The notes beneath the pieces were generated by a model, which was given only the letters and a program-made list of their open reading frames with translations, searched no databases and was not told where the DNA came from. The translations under genes and the position numbers were made by a program. A DNA stretch of 10,007 nt from Oscillospiraceae bacterium (GTDB lineage: Bacteria > Bacillota_A > Clostridia > Oscillospirales > Ruminococcaceae), in the NCBI GenBank assembly GCA_017848205.1, contig JAGDDO010000270.1, positions 1 to 10,007 on the forward strand, in the 5' to 3' direction. Every line of letters starts with the position of its first letter. The stretch's first letter is position 1. Shown here one piece after another: positions 1-6,011 of the stretch.

Positions 1-23
1 GCCAGGATCAAACTCTTTATAAA
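1..23 (-). rRNA. 16S ribosomal RNA, 5' end only (gene leaves the window)
   Basis: Read on the minus strand, positions 16 to 1 give AGAGTTTGATCCTGGC, the nearly universal start of bacterial 16S rRNA (the 27F primer site, E. coli position 8 onward). Counting back places the mature 5' end at about position 23, within one or two bases. Only this fragment is inside the window; the rest of the rRNA operon lies to the left. The assignment is supported by the promoter and long structured leader immediately upstream. Confidence 0.95.
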
Positions 24-29
24 AGTTCT

Positions 30-52
30 ATAATAACCTTTCGGTTTATTAT
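30..52 (-). other. GAAA-tetraloop hairpin next to the 16S 5' end
   Basis: On the minus strand ATAAT-A-AACC, GAAA and GGTT-ATTAT form a nine-pair stem with one bulged A and a GNRA loop. It ends about seven bases before the mature 16S 5' end. A structural or processing role in the pre-rRNA is inferred from position only. Confidence 0.5.
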
Positions 53-165
53 CTTCCTGTACTCTAATCAGAATACTTAGCTGCAGATTTTTTTGTCTTC
101 TGCTTGACTTCTTAAATAATTCAAGAGAATTAAATCTCAAAGAATCTTCAAGGGTATTTATAGTG

Positions 166-186
166 CATTGTTCAATTTTCAAGATA
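166..186 (-). promoter_or_regulatory. boxA-like antitermination motif in the rRNA leader
   Basis: The minus strand contains CTTGAAAATTGAACAATG, resembling the (T)TCTTTGAAAACTGAACA element found in Firmicute rRNA leaders and spacers, where boxA RNA binds NusB/NusE. A second similar motif (ATTCTTTGAGATTTAA) lies at 127-146. Assignment is by resemblance and position. Confidence 0.45.
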
Positions 187-233
187 CTTATTCGACTGTC
201 TTATGAGGTATTCCCTCGTCCGACAGCTTTATT

Positions 234-262
234 ATTATACCACGTAATCAAGCCTCTGTCAA
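234..262 (-). promoter_or_regulatory. Strong rRNA operon promoter
   Basis: On the minus strand a perfect TTGACA (-35, 257-262) is separated by exactly 17 bp from a perfect TATAAT (-10, 234-239). Start of transcription is predicted near 227. Immediately upstream (about 265-290) are A-tracts on the minus strand that fit an UP element contacting the RNA polymerase alpha subunit. Full consensus, optimal spacing and an A-rich upstream region are what is expected for a ribosomal RNA operon. Confidence 0.92.
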
Positions 263-387
263 CACTTTTTTTCGATTTTTTTCGCTTTGTTAATCTTCCA
301 CAGTTTATAAAATAACACGACGTAATTTATGTAGACAAGTCCCGTTATCATCGACAAGTCTTTATGTTTGCCCCTGTAAACCGGCAC
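263..387. other. Spacer between arg operon terminator and rRNA promoter
   Basis: No gene is seen in these 125 bases. The stretch is AT-rich and holds an 8-bp direct repeat, GACAAGTC, at 334-341 and 353-360. The first copy overlaps a weak promoter-like -35 (TTGTCT on the minus strand) that has only a poor -10 at the right distance. Confidence 0.5.
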
Positions 388-425
388 AAAAAAGCCCTGC
401 ATGAAATATAAAAATCATGCAGGGC
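388..425 (-). terminator. Intrinsic terminator of the arg operon
   Basis: On the minus strand an 11-bp perfect stem GCCCTGCATGA/TCATGCAGGGC with a 10-nt AT loop is followed directly by six T residues. It begins 14 bases past the argF stop codon and isolates the arg transcript from the rRNA promoter downstream. Confidence 0.95.
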
Positions 426-438
426 ATTCCGGAATATA

Positions 439-1344
439 TTAGTCAGCCATGAGCTTGACCATAACTGCTTTCTGAGCGTGGAGACGGTTTTCTGCTTCTT
501 CGAAGATCTCTTCTGCATGAGCTTCGAAAACCTTTTCTGTGATCTCTTCTTCACGGTGTGCAGGGAGACAGTGAAGAACCATAGCCTTTTCGTTTGCTGC
601 TGCCATGATCTCATCGTTGATCTGGTAACCGGCAAACGCTATCTTTCTCTTTTCAGCTTCGTCTTCCTGACCCATTGATGCCCATACGTCTGTAAGGAGA
701 ACGTCAGCACCCTTAGCTGCTTCAAGAGGCTTGTTTGTCATTGTGAAGCGTCCTGTTGAACGAGCGTATTCAAGAACTGTTTCAGCAGGCTGATAATCGT
801 CAGGGCAAGCAACTGAAACGCTCATGCCTACCTTTAGGAAGCCTGTGATAAGTGAGTTTGCCATATTGTTGCCGTCGCCGATGTAGCACATCTTAAGGCC
901 GTCAAAACTGCCCTTGAATTCACGTACTGTCATAAGGTCAGCAAGTACCTGACATGGGTGGCAGTAGTCTGTAAGGCCGTTGATTATCGGAATAGAACCG
1001 TACTTTGCAAGATCTTCAACTTCCTTCTGTTCGAAAGTACGGATCATGATACCGTCAAGATAACGTGAGAGCACACGTGCTGTATCCTGTACTGGTTCGC
1101 CGCGGCCTATCTGAAGGTCATTTGATGAAAGGAAAAGCGGATAACCACCAAGCTGGTACATACCAGTTTCAAAGGAAACACGTGTACGTGTTGAAGCCTT
1201 CTGGAAAATCATACCCAGAGTCTTTCCTTTAAGGTGCGGATGCGGGATTCCGTGCTTGAGTTCGTATTTGAGCTGATCTGCGAGATTGAGAAGGTCGATT
1301 ATTTCTTCCTTGCTCAGCTGCATCATGGTGAGTAAATGTTTCAT
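439..1344 (-). CDS. argF: Ornithine carbamoyltransferase
   Basis: Transfers carbamoyl from carbamoyl phosphate to ornithine, giving citrulline, in the cytoplasm. The 301-residue length is normal for an anabolic OTCase. Visible signatures are the carbamoyl-phosphate loop STRTR at residues 51-55, HPCQ at 129-132, the ornithine-binding DVWASMGQE (the SMG loop, 219-227) and HCLPAHR at 258-264 with the active-site cysteine 259. These separate it from aspartate carbamoyltransferase, which lacks the SMG loop and HCLP. The ATG at 1344 follows an AGAAAGGAAG ribosome binding site about nine bases away. It is the last gene of the operon, 23 bases after argD, and is followed by a strong terminator. The carbamoyl phosphate synthase genes are not in the window. 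Confidence 0.97.
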   Translation of the reverse strand: MKHLLTMMQLSKEEIIDLLNLADQLKYELKHGIPHPHLKGKTLGMIFQKASTRTRVSFETGMYQLGGYPLFLSSNDLQIGRGEPVQDTARVLSRYLDGIMIRTFEQKEVEDLAKYGSIPIINGLTDYCHPCQVLADLMTVREFKGSFDGLKMCYIGDGNNMANSLITGFLKVGMSVSVACPDDYQPAETVLEYARSTGRFTMTNKPLEAAKGADVLLTDVWASMGQEDEAEKRKIAFAGYQINDEIMAAANEKAMVLHCLPAHREEEITEKVFEAHAEEIFEEAENRLHAQKAVMVKLMAD

Positions 1345-1367
1345 CTTTTAATTCTTCCTTTCTGTGT

Positions 1368-2534
1368 TTATTCTGCAAGTATATCTGCAAGTATTTTAAG
1401 TCCTGCATCTATCTCCTCAAATGTTATATTGAGAGGAGGGAGAAGACGAACCTTTGTCTTGGCTGTAAGGAGAAGGAGTCCCCTGCCGAGAGCTTCCTTT
1501 ACCACATCGGCAGCTTTCTTTTCTGTAAGCTCGATACCGATCATGAGACCGAGGCCACTTACTGAAGCCACACCCTTCATCTTTGATACCTTGTCAAAGA
1601 TATATTCACTCTTCTTCTGTACTTCAGCGAGGAATTCAGGCGAAGATACGCGTGAAACAACTACGTTTCCGCCTGCACATGCTATCGGGTTTCCGCCGAA
1701 TGTGGAACCGTGTGTGCCCGGAACGAGTACTGATGAGCATTTTTCCGATGCAAGACAAGCACCTATCGGGATGCCGCCTGCAATGCCCTTTGCCATCGTT
1801 GTTATATCAGGCTTAACTCCGAAATGTTCGGAAGCAAGGAACTTACCTGTACGGCCTGCACCTGTCTGAACTTCATCGGCTATCATGAGGATATCCTTTT
1901 CGTCACATATGGCACGTACTGCCTTTACGAAGTCCTCGTCAAGCTTTACAACGCCGCCTTCACCCTGTACCATTTCGATCATGATGGCGCATACTGTATC
2001 GTCTGCACATTTCTTAAGTGCTTCGATGTCGTTTGCAGGTGTGTGAACGAAACCTTCGAGGAACGGGAAGAAGTAGTTATGGAAAACGTCCTGGCCTGTA
2101 GCTGAAAGAGTAGCCATTGTACGGCCGTGGAATGAGTTCACAAGTGTGATTATTGTGCTGCGTCCCTTGCCGTACTTGTCGAAACTGTACTTACGTGCTA
2201 TCTTGATGGCACATTCGTTCGCTTCGGCACCGCTGTTTCCGAAGAATACCTTGTCATATCCGGTAACTTTGCAGAGCTTTTCAGCAAATTCAGCCTGAAC
2301 AGCTGTGTAGTAGTAATTTGATGTGTGCTGTATGCTGCGTACCTGTCTGCACACTGCATCAGCCCATTCTTCGTCGCAGTAGCCAAGTGAATTGGTTCCT
2401 ATTCCGCTTCCGAAGTCGATATATTTTTTATTGTTTTCGTCGGTAGCTTCACGTCCGCTGCCTGAATCCATTACGAGATCGTAACGGCCGTAGGTATGCA
2501 TTACGCTGCCGTTGAATTTTTCTATTGTAGTCAT
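1368..2534 (-). CDS. argD: N-acetylornithine aminotransferase
   Basis: PLP-dependent class III aminotransferase that converts N-acetylglutamate-5-semialdehyde plus glutamate to N-acetylornithine plus 2-oxoglutarate. The 388 residues match the family. Visible motifs are SGAEA at 101-105 (cofactor phosphate), SFHGRTMA at 134-141, DEVQTG at 220-225 with Asp220 for the pyridine nitrogen, and MAKG at 247-250 with Lys249 as the predicted Schiff-base lysine. GSTFGGNP near the C-terminal third is also typical. The ATG at 2534 has a GAAAGGT site eight bases upstream. It lies 33 bases after argB and 23 before argF, so it is co-transcribed. Related enzymes can also act on succinyl-ornithine, succinyl-diaminopimelate or GABA; the operon makes the arginine role by far the most likely. 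Confidence 0.96.
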   Translation of the reverse strand: MTTIEKFNGSVMHTYGRYDLVMDSGSGREATDENNKKYIDFGSGIGTNSLGYCDEEWADAVCRQVRSIQHTSNYYYTAVQAEFAEKLCKVTGYDKVFFGNSGAEANECAIKIARKYSFDKYGKGRSTIITLVNSFHGRTMATLSATGQDVFHNYFFPFLEGFVHTPANDIEALKKCADDTVCAIMIEMVQGEGGVVKLDEDFVKAVRAICDEKDILMIADEVQTGAGRTGKFLASEHFGVKPDITTMAKGIAGGIPIGACLASEKCSSVLVPGTHGSTFGGNPIACAGGNVVVSRVSSPEFLAEVQKKSEYIFDKVSKMKGVASVSGLGLMIGIELTEKKAADVVKEALGRGLLLLTAKTKVRLLPPLNITFEEIDAGLKILADILAE

Positions 2535-2567
2535 TGTAATTTACCTTTCATTTAAATCATGCGGACA

Positions 2568-3440
2568 TCAGGTAAACTGTGTGCCGATGCCCTCGTTTGT
2601 AAGAAGTTCGATAAGAATTGAATGAGGAACTCTGCCGTCGATGATAACAGTCTTGTTCACACCTCTTCTTACAGCCTCAACACAGCATTCGATCTTAGGG
2701 ATCATGCCGCCTGAGATGATGCCCTGTCTCTTCATGTACGGAACATCGCTTACATTTACTGAAGGGATAAGTGTTGAAGGATCGTCCTTGTCCTTAAGAA
2801 GACCGGCAATGTCAGTCATAAGGATGAGGTTTTCAGCGCCGAGTTCCGATGCTATTCTTGAAGCAGCTGTATCGGCATTGATATTCATTGTCTGTCCGTC
2901 AGGTGTGCTTCCGACTGTAGCGATAACAGGAATATATCCGTTGTCGAGAGCATCTGTGATGATCTTTGTGTTTACCTTTGTGATGTCACCTACAAATCCG
3001 AGATCTTCTTCAGATTTAACCTTTTCAGCAACGAGCATCTGACCGTCAATACCGCAGAGGCCGATGGCTGTACCCTTGTGAGCTGTAAGGAGTGCAACAA
3101 GTTCCTTATTGAGCTTGCCTGCGAGAACCATCTTGACAACGTCAACAGTTTCCTTGTCGGTATATCTGAGGCCGCCGATGAACTTGCTTTCTATGTTGAG
3201 TCTCTTAAGCATATCGCTTATTTCAGGGCCGCCGCCGTGAACGAGGACTACCTTTACGCCTACGAGTGAAAGAAGAACTATGTCACTCATAACTGCCTGC
3301 TTGAGGTCATCGTTTGTCATTGCGTTTCCGCCGTACTTTACGACAACGATCTTGTTGTTGTACTTCTGAATGTAAGGAAGTGCATCAATGAGTATCTGTG
3401 AACGAACACTGTTTTCTATAGTTTCCAATTTCGTAACCAT
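2568..3440 (-). CDS. argB: N-acetylglutamate kinase, likely arginine-inhibited type
   Basis: Phosphorylates N-acetylglutamate at the gamma-carboxyl with ATP, usually the committed and controlled step when acetyl is recycled. Amino-acid-kinase-fold motifs are present: KYGGNAM at 35-41 with Lys35, HGGGPEI at 68-74, NINAD at 186-190 and SGGMIPK at 243-249. The 290 residues exceed the roughly 258 of the arginine-insensitive E. coli enzyme. The extra sequence is an N-terminal helix of about 25 residues, and the C-terminal stretch HSILIELLTNEGIGT (273-287) resembles the arginine-site signature of hexameric, arginine-inhibited kinases. Feedback inhibition is therefore inferred. The start at 3440 has only a weak GAAAG site at short distance; the next in-frame ATG (residue 41) falls inside the catalytic lysine motif, so 3440 is preferred. 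It follows argJ after an 81-base gap holding two hairpins. Confidence 0.96.
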   Translation of the reverse strand: MVTKLETIENSVRSQILIDALPYIQKYNNKIVVVKYGGNAMTNDDLKQAVMSDIVLLSLVGVKVVLVHGGGPEISDMLKRLNIESKFIGGLRYTDKETVDVVKMVLAGKLNKELVALLTAHKGTAIGLCGIDGQMLVAEKVKSEEDLGFVGDITKVNTKIITDALDNGYIPVIATVGSTPDGQTMNINADTAASRIASELGAENLILMTDIAGLLKDKDDPSTLIPSVNVSDVPYMKRQGIISGGMIPKIECCVEAVRRGVNKTVIIDGRVPHSILIELLTNEGIGTQFT

Positions 3441-3464
3441 CTTTCGTAAAAATTATTGTAATGA

Positions 3465-3485
3465 GCGCGGAGATCACGTCTGCGC
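3465..3485 (-). other. Hairpin upstream of argB
   Basis: On the minus strand GCGCAGA and TCCGCGC form a 7-bp stem (one G-U type pair on one strand) with a 7-nt loop. It lies about 25 bases before the argB start. No U-tract follows directly, so it is not a standard terminator. It could influence mRNA stability or partial termination. Confidence 0.4.
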
Positions 3486-3503
3486 CCCGGGTAACAAGCC
3501 TGT

Positions 3504-3525
3504 CTGATGCCGGAGCCGGTATCAG
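3504..3525 (-). repeat. Inverted repeat overlapping the argJ stop codon
   Basis: The 22-base element reads CTGATGCCGGAGCCGGTATCAG on the plus strand apart from its split by position: outer arms CTGAT and ATCAG pair perfectly, and inner CCG/CGG pair around a short GC-rich loop, with one mismatch or wobble between. The argJ stop codon (3522-3524) lies inside the right arm. It lacks a T-tract. A role in mRNA 3' protection or processing is possible but not shown. Confidence 0.45.
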
Positions 3526-4757
3526 CTTCTGTAGTCTGCGTTGATCTTTACGTAATCGTATGTGAGATCGCAGCCCCAGGCTGTGGCACTTTCCGTACCT
3601 TCGTTCATGTTGATGAGGATAGTAACTGCCTTTTCTGAAAGGATCTTTGTTGCTTCATCCTCTTCAAACGGAACAGGATCGCCCTTGTCGAACACGAGCA
3701 TTTTACCTGCAGCACTTTCAAACCAGAGCTGAACATCGTTCTGGTCGAACTGTGCGCCGGAGTATCCCATTGCGCAGAGGAAACGTCCGAAGTTTGCATC
3801 GTGGCCGTATATTGCCGCCTTTGAAAGGTTTGAACCGACAACTGAACGTGCCATTATCTTTGCATCCTCTTTGCTCTTGGCGTTAATGATCTTCGCCTCG
3901 AAGAGAGCTGTGGCACCTTCACCGTCGCCTGCCATTCTCTTTGCAAGATATTCGCAGACACAGTAAAGTGCATCACGGAAAAGTTTATAGTTATCGTCCT
4001 TTGCATTTACTGCCGGATTTTCGGCAAGGCCGTTTGCAAGAACGAGAAGAGTATCGTTTGTTGATGTGTCGCCGTCAACTGTGATCATGTTGAATGTATC
4101 TTTTACAACATCTGAAAGAGCTTCCTGAAGGAGCTTCTTTTCGATAACAGCGTCTGTTGTAACGTAGCCGAGCATTGTGCACATGTTAGGATGGATCATA
4201 CCTGAGCCCTTGCTCATTGCGCCGACTGTTACCGTTTTTCCGCCGATCTCAAAAGAAACAGCTATCTCCTTGTTGACAGTATCTGTTGTCATGATAGCTT
4301 TTGAAGCTTCTGTTCCGGCTTCCTTACCGTAAGCCTTCTTTGACATGAGTTCCTTTACGCCGGCTGTGATCTTTTCAGAATCGATCTTCATACCGATAAC
4401 GCCTGTGGAACCAACGAGAACGCTTTCCGAGGAATCACCGGTAATGTCTGTAACTGCCTGTTCTGTAACACGACATATATCAAGGCCCTGTTTACCGGTA
4501 CATGCATTTGCTATTCCGGAATTGACTACAACCGCTCTTACCTTCTTGTCTGAATCAGTTACAGCTTTGTCCCAGAGTACAGGAGCTGCCTTGACTACGT
4601 TTGTCGTATAAACACCGGCTGTAACACATGGTGCATCACTGTATATGAGTGCCATATCTGTACGGCCCTTGTATTTGATCCCTGCAGCAGCTGATGCTGC
4701 CTGAAATCCCTTCGGAGCAGTAACTCCGCCTTCGAGTATTTTTATATTATCTGGCAT
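3522..4757 (-). CDS. argJ: Glutamate N-acetyltransferase (ornithine acetyltransferase)
   Basis: Transfers acetyl from N-acetylornithine to glutamate, releasing ornithine and regenerating N-acetylglutamate; some members also use acetyl-CoA. The protein is 411 residues from the ATG at 4757. That start is chosen because AGAGGT sits seven bases upstream and MPDNIKILEGGVTAPKGF matches the usual N-terminus; a 15-residue in-frame extension to 4802 has no family resemblance. Key signatures are NSGIANACTG at about 79-88 and KGSGMIHPNMCTMLG around 183-197. The threonine in CTML (about Thr194) is the expected self-cleavage nucleophile that splits the proenzyme into alpha and beta chains. The residue before it is Cys, where many homologues have Ala. 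No argA is visible, so this enzyme may also perform the first acetylation, which sequence alone cannot settle. Confidence 0.96.
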   Translation of the reverse strand: MPDNIKILEGGVTAPKGFQAASAAAGIKYKGRTDMALIYSDAPCVTAGVYTTNVVKAAPVLWDKAVTDSDKKVRAVVVNSGIANACTGKQGLDICRVTEQAVTDITGDSSESVLVGSTGVIGMKIDSEKITAGVKELMSKKAYGKEAGTEASKAIMTTDTVNKEIAVSFEIGGKTVTVGAMSKGSGMIHPNMCTMLGYVTTDAVIEKKLLQEALSDVVKDTFNMITVDGDTSTNDTLLVLANGLAENPAVNAKDDNYKLFRDALYCVCEYLAKRMAGDGEGATALFEAKIINAKSKEDAKIMARSVVGSNLSKAAIYGHDANFGRFLCAMGYSGAQFDQNDVQLWFESAAGKMLVFDKGDPVPFEEDEATKILSEKAVTILINMNEGTESATAWGCDLTYDYVKINADYRS

Positions 4758-4775
4758 TTTTATTACCTCTTTGTT

Positions 4776-4803
4776 TTTATAATAACCATGAGTAACGGAC
4801 AAA
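4776..4803 (-). promoter_or_regulatory. Weak candidate internal promoter before argJ
   Basis: In the 70-base argC-argJ gap the minus strand has TTTGTC (4798-4803), a 16-bp spacer and TATAAA (4776-4781). The -35 is poor and the match may be chance in AT-rich sequence. If active it would add transcript for argJ, argB, argD and argF. Confidence 0.22.
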
Positions 4804-4827
4804 GAAAACAGACCGCTTTAAAAGATC

Positions 4828-5778
4828 TTATAAGTTAAGGCCTGTTGCTTCATCAATACCCATCATGATATTAAGACACTGAACTGCTGCGCCTGAAGCA
4901 CCCTTGCCGAGATTGTCAAGACGTGAGCAGAGAAGAACCTGATCGTCGTTTCCGAATACAAAAATCTGCATTCTGTCGTGATTGCTGAGTGTATTGGAAG
5001 CGAGGAAACCGTCAGGAAGTTCCGCAGTGCCGCCCATGGACATTACTGATACCATTTTCTGTCCTTCGTAGTGCTTTGCAAGAGCTTCATAGATATCGTT
5101 TATTCCGCACTTCTTTTCGAGAAGTCTTGTCTGTACCGGAACGGAAACCACCATTCCGCTGTAGTAGTCGCAGACGATAGGATTGAACATAGGCTTTACT
5201 GAAAGTCCTGAGATCTTCTGCATTTCCGGAAGATGCTTGTGGGACTGTGTAAGTGCATACTGTCTCGGGCTGCCAAATTCATACGGCTTGTCTGCGCCCT
5301 CGTAAACGGCGATAGCCTTTTTGCCGGCTCCGCTGTATCCTGAAGTAGCATATGCGAATACAGGGAAATCTTTCTGCATGATACCTGCACTTACAAGAGG
5401 AGCTACGAGTGAAATAAATCCGCTTGCGTAGCAGCCAGGAACTGCAAGTCTTTTTGTAGTCTTTATCTTTTCACGCTGTGAAGCCGAGAGTTCCGGGAAA
5501 CCGTAAACCCAGTTGTCGTTTGTTCTGTGAGCTGTTGAAGCATCGAGAATTCTTACGTGATCGTTCTCCACAAATGAAACTGCTTCGATGGAAGCTGCAT
5601 CCGGGAGACAGAGGAAAGTAAAGTCAGAGCTGTTTATAAGTCTCTTTCTTTCCTCAGGATCCTTTCTCTTGTCTTCATCTATTTTAAGAAGTTCAATATC
5701 ATTTCTTCCGCTGAATCTTTCAATGATACGAAGTCCGGTCGTACCTTCCTGACCGTCGATATATACTTTAACTGCCAA
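4828..5778 (-). CDS. argC: N-acetyl-gamma-glutamyl-phosphate reductase, short (type 2) form
   Basis: Reduces N-acetylglutamyl phosphate with NADPH to the 5-semialdehyde. At 316 residues it is shorter than the common form of about 345. It carries the signatures of the less common form: GQEGTTGLRI at 9-18 for nucleotide binding, STAHRTNDNWVYGFPEL at 81-97 and VPGCYASGF at 113-121 with Cys116 as the predicted catalytic nucleophile. It starts with TTG at 5778 (minus strand TTGGCAGTTAAA). This start is supported by an AAAGGTGA site six to seven bases upstream, and the next residues MAVKVYIDGQEG fit the family. The binding site lies in the last codons of the preceding small membrane gene, whose stop is two bases from the TTG, so translation is probably coupled. 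Confidence 0.95.
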   Translation of the reverse strand: MAVKVYIDGQEGTTGLRIIERFSGRNDIELLKIDEDKRKDPEERKRLINSSDFTFLCLPDAASIEAVSFVENDHVRILDASTAHRTNDNWVYGFPELSASQREKIKTTKRLAVPGCYASGFISLVAPLVSAGIMQKDFPVFAYATSGYSGAGKKAIAVYEGADKPYEFGSPRQYALTQSHKHLPEMQKISGLSVKPMFNPIVCDYYSGMVVSVPVQTRLLEKKCGINDIYEALAKHYEGQKMVSVMSMGGTAELPDGFLASNTLSNHDRMQIFVFGNDDQVLLCSRLDNLGKGASGAAVQCLNIMMGIDEATGLNL

Positions 5779-5780
5779 CG

Positions 5781-6011
5781 TTATTCACCTTTCTTTTTAT
5801 CTTTTTTGTCTGGCTCCTTCACGTCGTCCTTTATATTCTTAACGACGCTGAAAACCATTGTGGCACCGAAGGTGATAATGAGCCATACCTTGTTTACCTG
5901 CGGTGAATTTTCAAACTTGAGCATCATGATAACAAGAAATCCGATAAACCAGACGAACACGCCTGCAAGGCTTATCAGGAAAACTGAAATGATGTTTTTG
6001 CGGTTCATCAT
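5781..6011 (-). CDS. Small two-helix membrane protein of unknown function, within the arg operon
   Basis: A 76-residue protein I do not recognise. Two hydrophobic segments (about residues 8-31 and 41-58) are joined by a short polar turn around FENSPQVNK, then comes a highly charged tail, KNIKDDVKEPDKKDKKKGE. By the positive-inside rule the lysine-rich tail should be cytoplasmic, with both termini inside. Coding status is supported by context: its ATG overlaps the argH stop in an ATGA, a GAGG site lies seven bases upstream, and its last codons hold the argC ribosome binding site. The gene thus links argH and argC translationally. It could help tether or regulate arginine enzymes or serve an unrelated membrane role; nothing in the sequence decides. 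A second ATG directly follows the first, so the start could be three bases later. Confidence 0.8.
   Translation of the reverse strand: MMNRKNIISVFLISLAGVFVWFIGFLVIMMLKFENSPQVNKVWLIITFGATMVFSVVKNIKDDVKEPDKKDKKKGE

Larger units (their letters stand above)
24..227 (-). other. rRNA operon leader (pre-16S 5' region)
   Basis: About 200 nt of AT-rich, non-coding leader separates the predicted start of transcription (about 227) from the mature 16S end. It holds several structures on the minus strand: a promoter-proximal hairpin at 196-226 (CTGTC pairing with GACAG, with an inner GAGG/CCTC stem); boxA-like motifs at 166-186 and 127-146; and a hairpin at 30-52 with AACC/GGTT plus ATAAT/ATTAT arms, one bulged A and a GAAA tetraloop, just before the mature end. 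Leaders of this kind load antitermination factors and supply pairing for pre-16S processing. No open reading frame of note is present. Confidence 0.75.

Noticed and set aside
1336..1869. 177-residue plus-strand open frame opposite argD
   Set aside because: It is antisense to a clearly functional argD, shows no recognisable domain and has no convincing ribosome binding site. It is a by-product of codon bias on the coding strand, as are the other plus-strand frames over the arg genes.
2641..3042. 133-residue plus-strand open frame opposite argB
   Set aside because: Its apparent hydrophobicity comes from the complement of argB codons. No independent start signals or motifs are seen.
4758..4802. 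Fifteen-residue N-terminal extension of ArgJ from an upstream in-frame start
   Set aside because: The extension (SVTHGYYKNK...) has no family resemblance, while a strong AGAGGT site lies seven bases before the ATG at 4757, which begins the usual ArgJ N-terminus.
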